This document shows, one piece after another, positions 1 through 10,073 of a DNA stretch of 64,000 nt (the stretch's first letter is position 1; the number at the start of each line of letters is the position of its first letter). The translations under genes were made by a program, and so were the position numbers. The notes beneath the pieces were generated by a model. The model saw only the letters and a list, made by a program, of their open reading frames with translations. It did not search any database and was not told where the DNA came from. Origin of the DNA: Ceratopteris richardii (lineage: Eukaryota; Streptophyta; Polypodiopsida; Polypodiales; Pteridaceae); the NCBI GenBank assembly GCA_020310875.1, contig CM035432.1, positions 94,586,467 to 94,650,466 on the forward strand. The letters are read 5' to 3'.

Positions 1-770
1 ACATCGTGGATATTGTTCATCCACTTGTGCACTTATTGAAAATTGTGGATTCCATGGAGCCATGTATTGGTAAAGTGTATGAAGCTATGGATCGCACAAT
101 TGAAGCACTAAAAACATTGGTGAATGATAATGATAGGTATGAAGAACTTTCAGCTATTTGTGTTAGCAGATGGGATACATACTACTCTCCACTTCACGCA
201 GCAGCATACATGTTGGATCCAGAATTTCAAGATAAAAAGCAATATGCAGATCCAGAGGTAGCTAATGGATGGAGGAAAATATTAGAGAGATTTGTCCCGG
301 ATAGTGCAGCTAGGCGACTTATCAGAGATCAATTATCCAAATATAGAACAGGGAAAGATGCTTCATATGCATGTGCAGATGCCCAAGAGGATAGGCTACG
401 TGTTGGTGCTGCCCTATGGTGGGAGGATTTTGGTTCTGATGGTCCAGAGCTTCAACAATTGGCCATTCGGATACTTAGCCAGGCTTGCACCACGAGTTGC
501 CTTGAGCAACTATGGAGTGTGTATGGACATGTAGCCTCTAAGAAGAGGAACAGGCTTGGTGTGCAGCGTGCTAGTGATCTTGTGTTTGTCAGTGCAAATT
601 TGAGGATGCTTCGACGGACGCAATGCATGGAGGGAGATCTTTTCAGAGAATGGGAGGTAGAGCAGGGATCGGACCAAGTGGTAAATGAAGAACATGAAGA
701 TGCAGCAACCACTGATTGTGTTGCAGAAAATGAGTCTGTCACTGTGACTCCCCACTTGGATTCTCCATAG
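1..770 (+). CDS. hAT-family transposase, C-terminal part
   Basis: The open frame enters from the left edge and runs to the TAG at 768-770, about 255 codons, with no internal stop. It should be the C-terminal third of a plant hAT transposase, which cuts and moves its own element in the nucleus. The region around codons 150-200 matches the hAT C-terminal dimerisation domain: a run of small residues and Cys before CLEQLWSVYG, then KKRNRLGVQRASDLVFV and ANLRMLRR. Upstream is the conserved SRWDTYYSPLHAAAYMLDPE type block that precedes that domain. The last 45 residues are acidic and look like a variable tail. The uninterrupted frame suggests a fairly recent copy. The true start is outside the window. 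Confidence 0.85.
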   Translation, partial: IVDIVHPLVHLLKIVDSMEPCIGKVYEAMDRTIEALKTLVNDNDRYEELSAICVSRWDTYYSPLHAAAYMLDPEFQDKKQYADPEVANGWRKILERFVPDSAARRLIRDQLSKYRTGKDASYACADAQEDRLRVGAALWWEDFGSDGPELQQLAIRILSQACTTSCLEQLWSVYGHVASKKRNRLGVQRASDLVFVSANLRMLRRTQCMEGDLFREWEVEQGSDQVVNEEHEDAATTDCVAENESVTVTPHLDSP

Positions 771-1184
771 TCATCACATTTATGTTGTAGCCTGCTGCCT
801 TTTACATTTCTTATTTATGTTCCCATCATATGTAGTCTTTTTGGCATTTGTCCATCGATCGTATGATATAAGATCTTTTTATCTCATGATGTAACATCTT
901 TTTGATATGATGATGATGTAGAATCTATTTTTTGACATGATGAAATACATGAGACTTGTCACTTATCACTTGTAACTTTGTAAGTTTCAACTCTTGGAGT
1001 ACCATTTAACTACTAACTTTGAACGTTCAAGTTTCAAGTGTCAACGACTCAACGTGCTCATCGTTTATACTTAAAAAACACTTTTTTTCTATGTTTTTCT
1101 TATTATTGGTCATTTCACATGTTGAGGAATTGTTTGTACATAAGTTTCATTTCATTATTTTGAAAAAATCAGCGTTTTTTTGGT

Positions 1185-1273
1185 GCCGTCCCGGGGACCC
1201 GTCCCCGGGACACCCTAGGCTCCGTCCCCGTCCCGGGGACACCACCGTCCCCGGGACCCGTCCCCGTCCCCTG
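1185..1273. repeat. GC-rich subterminal repeat of the hAT element
   Basis: About 90 bp built from repeats of GTCCCCG, CCCGGGGAC and their complements, so it is both repetitive and partly palindromic. It lies in AT-rich sequence, 415 bp after the transposase stop. hAT ends often carry short repeated subterminal motifs that bind transposase. Assignment to the hAT end is inference from position and from the terminal CCCCTG. Confidence 0.55.
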
Positions 1274-1282
1274 GTGACTTTG

Positions 1283-1308
1283 ACATATATATACACATAC
1301 ACACACAC

Positions 1309-1339
<31 letters not shown>

Positions 1340-1354
1340 CATACATACATACAT

Positions 1355-1403
<49 letters not shown>

Positions 1404-1491
1404 TATACACACACACATATATATATACATACATACATACATACATACACACACACACATATATATGTGTGTGTGTGTGTATGTGTGTGTA
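1283..1491. repeat. Compound (AC)/(AT)/(ACAT) microsatellite
   Basis: About 210 bp of alternating AC, AT and ACAT units, ending in a TG-rich part, so the right end can fold back on the rest. Open frames through it are periodic (Tyr/Ile/His/Thr) and are not genes. Confidence 0.95.
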
Positions 1492-3338
1492 AATGTCAAT
1501 ACACAAGATTTAAATAAACGTCATGTCTCTAATCATTCAATGAAACAAAGGTGATGCAACTAGAAATAAAAGATGATGCACAAAAATAGGCACCATATAA
1601 TTAGGACATCGTAATGAAGCCTCAACATTCAAAACATCTCTTAAACGATTAACATAGATCAAAGACAGCTACAACACAAACATACCCATGATCACTCTGA
1701 TGGGCGACAAAATTCTTAATATATGGAGCTTAACTGATTTACAAAAGAAAATACTCAAAAGGTGAAAGGCAGTAACCCAAGCAACTATGCCCGTAAATTT
1801 ACGTGTCCGTTTGTCATGACAAAGCAATATTGGGAAATTGTGACTATGACAAATATGTAGTAAGCCTAAGGACTTACCACTTAATCTAGTCATTTGGACA
1901 TTTTCAAATAGAATATTGACGATCAACATTGATTCTTTATTCTAATTTCTTGCAAATTATAAAGGAAAAGCTCATTAGAAATTAATAGCAACCTTAAAAG
2001 CTCCATTGAAATGTAAGATACTCAAAAGTAAAGGTCGGTGCAACATCTTTAACCAATGAAGTATAGCAGACCGAACTACTCAGAAACAGAAAAGTACATT
2101 TTTGCAGAGTGAAGGTCAGTAGTGAAAACATTTCTGAAACACACGTGACACGACCAAACTCACTGGGCTGGATGAAAAAAGGCAACACAAAAGAAGATCG
2201 AACCAAGAAACGTGACAAGAAGATCGAACCAAGAAACGTTACTTACAACGCATCATACAAATTATAGCGGGACAAGAAGGGAAACTATGCATGTCACTAT
2301 CAACTGAACTCTTGAATGCTTGCACACGATCCTAAGCAAAGCGGTCACAAACAGTATACATGCGTACGACCCCGCATTGTCGAGACTTGCCTATTAAAAT
2401 TGGGTTTTTAGATGTTACCGTGGATTGAACAGCCTAAGATTGTTGTTTCTTGAGACTGCAACCTCCGTAAAAAATGCCGCTGAGCTCAAACACAGAAGCC
2501 CCAGAACCTCGTACATAAAACGATAATCGATCAGGGAAAATACGACACGAACCAGCACTATAAGACAGGTGACGACCACTTCTCCGTAGTCATCCATATT
2601 GGGAAGCATCTTGGGTAAGGAGTAAACAGAATCCTACAAACTGAATGTATCTCCGGAATCCAAGTGTCCAATATCTTGTGCTTCTATAAAGCGCAACATA
2701 GCGGCCTGTACATTGGAGTATAGATGCAGCCCTATGGTGCAATGATAGGTCCTTTATGTTTTATGCTGAAAACCACGACAGGTTTTTACCAACAAAACCT
2801 GATTGTTAAATGCTACTGAGATTCCCCAACAAAATCTTCTCTGTAAACTGCGCTGGAAGACATGCAAGAGTTAAGAAAACAGAGAGTCCTTCTGTAGCGA
2901 CCGCCGATCATGGAAAATGCAGAGAATTTCGTACTTAATCAAGAGAACACAGAGTTTTTCTGTGGCAACCATCAATCATCGTAGTTGGAGTGAAATTCGT
3001 ACTTAATCGAAGTCTACAAAGTTTTGAAGAAATCAGCCATATAAAGAGGGAATTTCTAATCTTGCACATGGAAATTCCTCGGTACGAAGTCCATTGACTT
3101 GATCAAATATTCTTTGCACTTGTAGTTTAAGGAGAGCACGTTCTAAAGTCTAAAACGAAAGAAAAATCTAAGAGAAAAGACAAAACATCTCTAATTGGAA
3201 TTTTCGTTAACAGTATACTCTTTCATGTGAAACTCCTTATCGTCTCTCGTAATCGAGACAATCGTGCTAACTTCTACACCATGTATCTAGAAACTCGATG
3301 CTCAAGAGGTCAGCAAAATATAAAGTACACAAGTACAA
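1492..3338. other. Unrecognised sequence
   Basis: About 1.85 kb without a recognisable gene or repeat. A 64-codon minus-strand frame at 2415-2609 starts with ATG and encodes two hydrophobic stretches, but I recognise no family and see no supporting splice signals or neighbours. It may be unique intergenic DNA or a very old element. Confidence 0.5.
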
Positions 3339-3480
3339 CCAGATGTGGTGTAGCGGTATGTCTTGAACGCCGTGGGGCAGAGTGTCTGGGTTGAACCCCC
3401 CTCACTGGACATTTCAAGTTTCTTGTTCTCTCTCTCTATATATATATTCTCTCTCTCTCTATATATATATATATATAGTA
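3339..3480 (+). repeat. Possible tRNA-derived SINE
   Basis: A tRNA-like head is followed by a simple tail. TGGTGTAGCGGT at 3346-3357 resembles a polymerase III A box, and GGGTTGAACCCCC at 3388-3400 resembles a B box, about 30 bases further on as in tRNA genes. The flanking CCAG at 3339 and CTGG at 3405 could pair as a remnant acceptor stem. Downstream is a (CT)n(AT)n tail at 3425-3478. The T arm is imperfect, so this is not a working tRNA gene. Seen in one copy only. Confidence 0.4.
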
Positions 3481-5078
3481 AATGCATTTCAAATGGTTTT
3501 CACATGACCAAAAAGACTGCAATCAGATTGCCTAGTTTCAAGTACATGTGGCCCCACGAAAGAAGGATATGCTTTGAGAATTGGCTTGGACAAGGATCTC
3601 GATTCTCATGGAAGTGTGTGGTTTTGTGCATGAGATCGAGACCAAGGGAGACAGAAAAAAACTCCAAATGGAAAATCCCTCTCTCCACTAACTTATACCA
3701 GAAAAGTTTGACAAATACAATAGCTCTTAACTCTCGAGGTATGGAAAGGTGGAAAATTGTGCATTGGTTATTTATTTATTAGTCTTATCATGGAATTTCG
3801 AATATGATACAACACATTATTAATACATTCTATTCCTTTTTCATGGATAAGAGCTCTTATAAGTCACAAAAAGGGACTATATATCACTCTCTAGTATTGT
3901 CATAATTACCATAATCTACTTCATTCGGTCAATGGGGACTTGAATGAAAAAAATGAAGACATTGTCGGAAAAGAAAAGAAAATATGGGCTCTTCGAACAT
4001 AGTCAAAGAAGAGAGTCTTATTGAATTCATCTTTCTATTTTGGCCCTTTTTTCCTTCTCATGTAGCTCATGTGTTCATGTGTTTTTTGTGTATTTGTAGT
4101 TACTTTGCTCCATAATATATGGTTTTTTTTACTTATTGTCTATTGTAATGTTACTCATATCCCTACACTCAAAGAAATCATTGCCTCTTTTGGTCAATCC
4201 TATCCCTTCATGAAAAAATATTTTTCAAAAAATTTTTAATACTTGAATATGATTTATTATCAAAGAAGAAAACAAAAATTTTACAGTGCAAGCATCCTAA
4301 GAATCGTATACAATCATTAGAAGACTACATCATTTTTTAGTCATATCATTGAAGAGTCTTCATATTGAGGGTCAAAGGAACCTTATGCTTACACACAACA
4401 TTACTTATTAAAAATTCAATGTTTATATGAGCACAATGACTAAAGCTTAGGATTCTTTGTGAATTTTTCTTGGTGCATTAATAAAAGTTATCATGTTTTT
4501 GTAGAGCCACATTCTTCACAATTTCCTCGTGCAGTTTAGAATTTTAATCAATGTCTCGTAGCCTTCCTAACCAATGTTATGTACATGAAATACTAGCTTT
4601 GTGTAGAGTGATGGGAGGTCCCATTTCTTTCAGCACAATGTTTTAAAGGGCATTGCAACATATTGATCAAGTAATCACACCAATTTTACTTTTAATCATC
4701 AAAGTAAATATGAAAAAAAACTATTAAAATATTCAATTAGAAAAACATCACTTATAAGAGGAGAATAAATTGTTGAAGAAGTGTGCTCAAGATCTGCTAG
4801 TTTGAACATCAATAACAATATCAATATATACATGATTATATACATAAAATCTATAAATAAGAAAGCACCCATTCTACGAAGTTTTATGTAGGTCTTTGCA
4901 CTATTTTTTTGTGCAAAAACATATAATTTTGCAATATCCACGTATTCAACTCAACTTTTGCATTATACAAAAGAGTTGTGGAGGATTTGTATATGCTTTA
5001 TTGTCTCTCTCTACAAGAGATAGAGAAATTTCATTTGAAGAGTTGCAGTTCCTATTACTTCAAGATGAAGATCAGTAA
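3481..5078. other. AT-rich unrecognised sequence
   Basis: About 1.6 kb, strongly AT-rich towards the right, with no frame or repeat that I recognise. Confidence 0.5.
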
Positions 5079-5369
5079 AAGAGTATGGAAGAGAATGATG
5101 AAGCCATGTTATCATCATCAAAGGTAAGAAGAAGGAGGAGATAACAAATAAGGAGAAGAAGAATCAACAAACTAAGAAGGAAGGTAAGTCTTCCACTTCA
5201 TCTTCTACCACATCTACCTCTAGTACTTCTTCCACACCAAAAGAGAAGATTATTTTCACTACATCTATTCCAAAGAAAGAAATTTGCCACTAGTATAAGA
5301 AACCAGGTCATTTCATAGTAGAATTCAAAAATGGATTTATAATGAGAAGAAAAAAGCATCAAGTACTCA
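5079..5369 (+). pseudogene. copia-type gag scrap with zinc knuckle
   Basis: A short plus-strand remnant of a retrotransposon gag. A Lys-rich, then Ser/Thr-rich stretch leads to a degenerate CCHC knuckle at about 5285-5325, read as CH, a stop, then [11 protein letters not shown]. Cys 2 has become Tyr and Cys 3 has become Phe, and a TAG lies between the first two positions. It meets the minus-strand copia element head on at about 5370, so this point is an element-element junction. Confidence 0.55.
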
Positions 5370-6508
5370 AGATGAAGTTGTGTGATGATAAATTGGATGT
5401 GTTCTTCGTCTGAGCCTATCAAGATCAAGTCATCTACGTAGAGAATGATGATGGCTACTAAAGACTCCTTTTGATAGATATAGAGATTAGCATCAGCATT
5501 GCTTCTGTGAAATCCCTTGTCTTCAAAGAACTTGTGAATCTTTTTATACCAAGCCTTGGGAGCTTGCTTAAGTCCATAAAGTTCCTTGTGAAGCTTGTAG
5601 ACTTGATCTTCTTTGCCTTTGAACTTGAAGCCTTGAGGTTGTTCAACATATACTTCTTCTTGAAGATCTCCATTGAGGAATGCACTTTTGATGTCCAGCT
5701 GGTAAATGGGCCACTTAAAGTGGGCACTTAGTGCTAAGATGATTCTTATGGTTGTGAATCTTGCAGTAGGAGCAAAGGTTTCTTCATAGTCAATGCCATG
5801 TTGTTGCTTGTATCCCTTAGCTACCAATCTTGCTTTGTACTTGTCTAATGTGCCATCTGACTTGTACTTAACTTTATAAAGCCACTTAACTCTTATGACT
5901 TGATGATTTGTGGGCTTAGGTACAAGAGTCCAAGTTTTGTTCTTCTCGATTGCATCCATTTCAACTTTCATAGCTTCTTCCCACTCAAGTTGTCCTTGAG
6001 CTTCTTTGTAATTAGAGGGTTTTGGGATTTGTTGAATCTGATGCATTAAGGCGTAATTGACATAATGACTTTGTTCTCGCTGTCTCTTGTCAATAAGTCT
6101 TTGAGATCTTCTCGGATGACTTGAAGTACTTTCTTCTGAGTTGGAGTTTGGAAATACTGACTCCCCCTCTGAAGTGTAGATAGATTGACTAAGACTTGTA
6201 CTTGAATCTTTTCTTGAGTATGTGGAAGCTTCATTGAAGATCACATCCTTCGAAATGGTGATGGAGTGGTTTTCGATATCATATAGATGGTATGCCTTTG
6301 ATTGGTCACTGTGCCCTATGAATATGTGTTTCTTGGACTTTGATTGTAACTTGTTTCTATCTTCTTTTGGTACATGGACAAAAGCTTCACTACTAAAGAC
6401 TAGAAAGTAATTCACATTTGGTTTTCTTCCATAGTATGCTTTGAAGGGTGTTTTGTTGTGTAATGCACTTGTAAATCCTCGATTAAGAATGTGAACGGCA
6501 GTATGCAC
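5370..6508 (-). pseudogene. copia element 1 integrase end and reverse transcriptase
   Basis: This frame continues the polyprotein after a TAG at the position of a conserved Trp near 6510. The integrase C-terminal region includes ILNRGF and [10 protein letters not shown]. The linker is Ser-rich. The RT domain follows, with [38 protein letters not shown] and the catalytic [11 protein letters not shown] at about 5415-5450. Shortly after that the protein stops matching copia polymerase: the element ends near 5370 and the frame runs on into foreign sequence. RNase H is absent, so the enzyme could not complete reverse transcription. Confidence 0.85.
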
Positions 6509-6594
6509 GGCTTCTACCTAGAACTTGTAGGGTAGATCCTTGTGATGAAGCATGGTTCTTGCCATTTCCATTACACTACGTATCTTTCTTTCAG

Positions 6595-7788
6595 CTACTC
6601 CATTCTGGTATGGAGTATGAGACTGAATGACTTGTCTTTTGATCCCTTTCTGGTTGAGAAAGTTATCAAAGTCATGATTAATAAACTCACCACCTCCATC
6701 TGTTCTGATGGTTTTAAATTTAGTTGAAGCTTCATTCTCAACTTCCTTGATCCAATTTGAAACTTAGAGAATGTCTCTGCCTTTGAATTCAAAAAGTACA
6801 CCCAATCATAGCGAGAGTGGTCATCTACTAGAAGATAAAAGTAGAGGGATCCACTGAAGGATGGGGTGTTCATTGGTCCACATAAGTCCATGTGGATAAG
6901 GGCTAGTGGGTTCCTCGCTCGTGTTGAAGCTTCCTTGGGAACTAGGGCCCTATGTTGCTTGCCTTGGGTGCAAGCTTGGCAGACATCAGTAAGTTGCCCT
7001 ATCTTGGGCAATCTGTTCACAAGTTGGGATGAAGAGATTTTTGATAAGTAAGATGTGTGGTCAAATCTTTGGTGCCACAAACTTGAGGTTGGTTCTTTGG
7101 ATACAAAGCAAGATAGCTTGTAGAGGCCTTTTTCTTCAATACCTTGAGCAATGACATCCTTTGTATGGGGATCAACTACCTTAACTGAGGTGTTATCAAA
7201 CCATACTTGTTTGTCCTGATCTGTAAGGGCCTTGACGGAAAGTAGATTCATACATAAATTTGGAACAAAAAGAACATTGGATAAAGACTTGCATTCCCCC
7301 TGATTGTTGGTAATTTGAACTTTCCCTTTTCCTTCGATGGGTAAACTTTTGTTTTTGCCAAGATAGACTTCTCTCGTGTGCTCTTCGAGTTCTTCAAAGG
7401 AGTCCTTGTCTTTGCACATATGGGAGGTAGCTCCGCTATCAAAGATCCACTCATGTGGGGAGCTAGAAGTAACTAGGGCATTGGCTTCTGTGGAGATGAA
7501 GAGTTCCTCACTTGAGCAGTGGGATCTATGTTGGGATCCTTTGGATGCTTGCCTAGATGTAGAAGCCTTCGATGATTGTTTCTTTTTATAGTAAAACTTT
7601 TCTAAGTGTCCTGGTTTTCCACAAAAATTATAGGTGAACTTCTTCGATGAATTATGCGATCCTTGCTTAGATCCATTGCTAGCATGATGACTTGTGGTTT
7701 TGCCCTTATTGAATGGGTCTTTGGCCTTCATGGTTGACTCTTGTGAGGAAGTCAATTTGGGTCGCGAGTCGGGAAGTCTAATGGCCAT
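6595..7788 (-). pseudogene. copia element 1 gag end, protease, integrase core
   Basis: About 398 codons. Near residue 55 lies a degenerate zinc knuckle, YNFCGKPGHLEKFYY, in which the first and last Cys are both Tyr. The aspartic protease follows with WIFDSGATSHM near residue 115, then the GAG-pre-integrase LWHQRFDHTS near residue 230, and the start of the integrase core with HMDLCGPM and YLLVDDHSRYDWVYF near residues 300-330. The frame shifts at about 6778; the next catalytic block (GGGEFINHDF) is legible in a neighbouring frame. The protease Asp is present, but zinc binding should be lost. Not functional as it stands. Confidence 0.8.
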
Positions 7789-7803
7789 GTCTTCACTAGA
7801 GAT

Positions 7804-8265
7804 CTACCTACCACAAAGTGCTAATTTATGCTCGTAGTCCTCAAATTGGGCTATGACCTTGGTAATTGTGTCCTGTGGCCTAATTGTCAAATTATGAAAC
7901 TCGGCCTCTAATGCATATATTTTCGAAGGGGTTTTGTCTAATGTATCCAAAGCATCCTTGGACGTCTTACAGGCAGTGATATGTCCTTTCATCAGTTCGT
8001 CGCAGGCAAGTAACAGCTGACCTAAAGCTCTTTTGTCCTTGACATTCCACACATGCCAATTGTCTAAGTTGGTATCCCTATTGGGTTCGGAGTCTGATCC
8101 GTCTACTACCTCATGGAGAAGATTCATGTAGAGATATGCATGCATGACATCTTTCCATAGATTGTAATTTTGTCCATTGAGGCGTTCATTCTTAGGCATA
8201 AAAATAGGGGTGAAAGAGGGTAAGAAGTTAGCCATAGATGATGAGCTACCTTCACTTTTGGTCAT
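7804..8265 (-). pseudogene. copia element 1 gag, N-terminal part
   Basis: This 153-codon frame encodes the start of a copia Gag capsid protein, which packages the element RNA in cytoplasmic particles. It starts at the ATG at 8265. Residues 25-60 carry the usual ERLNGQNYNLWKDVMHAYLY block of the UBN2/DUF4219 type, followed by a Trp-rich helix and a KDALDTLDK segment equivalent to the family's AKEAWDTL motif. The frame stops at 7804, and the rest of Gag continues in another frame from 7788, so one indel near 7800 splits the gene. The product as it stands would be a truncated capsid. Confidence 0.75.
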
Positions 8266-8485
8266 TACAAAGCTTTGGGGATAAAGTGTTTAGAAACACT
8301 ATCAAAGATACTTGCCAATTGAGCCTTAGAGTAGGCTTAGACACTTGGAGAGATCTTGTGGGTGGGCTTAGAGTAGCCTCCAACCCACACCTGCACACAC
8401 AAACGATTCTTCTTCTTATATTCTTGATGTACAAAGATGGGCACTCAGTGCCAAAAGTTAGGGTGTGGTACCCTTAACTCTTTTT
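8266..8485 (-). other. Probable 5' leader of copia element 1
   Basis: Sequence directly upstream of the gag start. It contains the short palindrome GGCACTcaGTGCC near 8438-8451 and a GGTACC-like spot near 8468. I do not see a convincing primer-binding site or the TG...CA ends of an LTR. Confidence 0.3.
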
Positions 8486-9344
8486 GGAGGATAAAATTTT
8501 TCTTACAAAAAATAATAAGAGGATTTTGACCCTTTGAAAAATATAACCCTCACTAATGTGTTACAATGGTGAAAAAAAGATGTGAGATCTTGAGCGGCAA
8601 AATGCGATGAGGGAGAATTTTTTTTAATTTTGCCAATGGAGTGAAGAAAATGGAGATACGGATTATCAAAGAGCAATTGTAGTTAATCGCATATAAGCCC
8701 TACTTTAAGGTGATGAAAACATGCCTATATGAGTCCTTGGTCATAAATTAACATGCTCATCGAATGGATATAATCCAAAGGTTATCACTCCTAATGCATG
8801 CATTAATCAACATAAGTGCGCTAATGTGCATGATGGTCCTCAGCATCATCTATAATCTCATTCATTCAATACTAAAGCATATCTCATTCATTCAATACTA
8901 AAGCATATGAAAGTATGGCGCAATGTCCATATTTAACGAGATGAGAAAAGAAATGCATAAAAGAAATCAAAACGTTGGCATCACTTGTGATGTCATTCCA
9001 CAAGATTTTCGAGGCAGTATATGTAGTTGGCCTTCTTTGCTTGGCGACAATAATTTAGGGACATTTAGTTGGAGATGATGATAAGTCTAAATGGATTTCT
9101 CCAGAAATAGAAACAAACCAAATCTAAGAGGGTTCTAAACCCAAGACTTCATTATGTCCATCAGATCGATATGAGTATTATCTATACAGGTGGTCTCGAA
9201 TCCAGAGCATATCACGAGTCACGACATCTCAATCAGATAGGAGCGTCTGAAATCATCAATTCACGAGGCACCTATATCAGTCATGCAGGATGAACATTCT
9301 GGAAAAAATCTTCAGTAGTTACAGTGGATGCAGATTACAGTAAC
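8486..9344. other. Unrecognised sequence with a 26-bp tandem duplication
   Basis: Nothing recognisable except two exact tandem copies of a 26-base unit beginning atctcattcattcaatac at 8855-8880 and 8881-8906. Confidence 0.6.
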
Positions 9345-9418
9345 TCTATCTCTCTCTCTCTGAGACTGCTCTCTCTGTGCAAGCCTCTATCCATCTTTCT
9401 CTGCCTCACTCAGAGCGT

Positions 9419-9472
<54 letters not shown>

Positions 9473-9510
9473 ACTGCTCTCTCTGTGCGAGCCTCTGTCT
9501 ATCTTTCTGT
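9345..9510. repeat. CT microsatellite with duplicated flanking module
   Basis: A long (CT)n tract at 9422-9469 is flanked by two copies of a module of about 50 bp (CTCTGAGACTGCTCTCTCTG, then a GAGCCTCT-like part) at about 9350-9400 and 9458-9508. A (CT)n slippage or unequal exchange event fits. It lies 260 bp upstream of the nsLTP-like frame, where CT tracts often occur in plant 5' regions. Confidence 0.85.
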
Positions 9511-9767
9511 AATGCTCTCCTGCATCTGCGCATTGAGTGCCTGAAGAAGCTTCAACACAGAGTTTCGACTCTCACGTGTCACCATCGCCCAGACGCCTGT
9601 TTCAATCATCACCTACTATACTCTATTTTTCAACGTAGGCTCGTCGGTGCATTAAGTTCTGGAGATGGCTCCAACTCCCTTTAAAATGCCACCCGCTGGT
9701 TGCCGCTGATCCAGCATGTGCATTTGAGACAGCTTCCTTTCCTCCATCATACTTAGAATATACCGCA

Positions 9768-10073
9768 ATGGAAGGTTATGGCCGCTTTGTAACACCAACA
9801 CTAATGCTGGTACTGATGATGACAATCTTGTGGAGTGGGTCGGTTGTGGACACTCAGAATTGTGGTAATATAGGAGCAAGCCTTGCCCCCTGCCTGGGCT
9901 TCCTGAATGGTGGCCCCCAGCTGGCATACAACTCTAGATGCTACGATAGTGTATGGTCGCTTGATTGGAGTGCTCAAAGATCAATGGCTGTCCGCCATAA
10001 TATATGCCGATGCCTACAGTCCGCTGCTGTGATCCTTAAGCCTTCGCCCTCAGCTGTTGAGTTCTTCTGTTGA
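9768..10073 (+). CDS. nsLTP-like (eight-cysteine-motif) protein, atypical
   Basis: A 101-codon frame from the ATG at 9768. Residues 1-30 form a signal peptide (TLMLVLMMTILWSGSVV, then DTQ), so a secreted protein is expected. The mature part follows the plant non-specific lipid transfer protein pattern: Cys32, nine residues, Cys42 within ASLAPCLGFLNGG, then a single Cys58 where the family has a Cys pair, CRC at 80-82, and Cys101 as the last residue. The first Cys of the pair is Arg57 and the eighth Cys is missing, so two of the four usual disulfides cannot form. Members of the family bind lipids in a hydrophobic tunnel and work in cuticle, pollen wall or defence roles. It may be a decayed copy, or a short last exon could follow an unrecognised intron. 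A substituted but expressed relative is also possible. Confidence 0.6.
   Translation: MEGYGRFVTPTLMLVLMMTILWSGSVVDTQNCGNIGASLAPCLGFLNGGPQLAYNSRCYDSVWSLDWSAQRSMAVRHNICRCLQSAAVILKPSPSAVEFFC

Larger units (their letters stand above)
1..1273 (+). mobile_element. hAT DNA transposon, 3' part
   Basis: The 3' portion of a class II hAT element. It holds the C-terminal part of a transposase (to 770), about 400 bp of AT-rich untranslated sequence, and a GC-rich end. The right terminus is proposed at 1273, where the sequence ends in CCCCGTCCCCTG, the reverse complement of a CAGGGG-type hAT terminal repeat. The next 8 bases, gtgacttt, would be one copy of the target duplication. The left end lies outside the window, so neither the terminal repeat nor the duplication can be confirmed. 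Confidence 0.6.
5370..8265 (-). mobile_element. Ty1/copia element 1, 3'-truncated
   Basis: A minus-strand copia retrotransposon reading gag (8265-7804), zinc knuckle, protease, integrase and reverse transcriptase. It stops just after the RT catalytic YVDD block; RNase H and the 3' LTR are missing, cut at the junction near 5370. No LTR can be shown on the 5' side, where 8266-8480 looks like leader sequence. Reading is broken at about 7800, 6778 and 6500. Confidence 0.85.

Noticed and set aside
1019..1506. Open frames of 94-157 codons across the microsatellite on both strands
   Set aside because: They consist of periodic Tyr, Ile, His, Thr or Val, Cys, Met from the repeat.
2415..2609. Minus-strand 64-codon frame as a real small gene
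   Set aside because: No recognised family, no homologous copy in the window, no supporting signals.
3339..3412. A functional tRNA gene
   Set aside because: Acceptor and T stems do not pair well and no anticodon arm is convincing.
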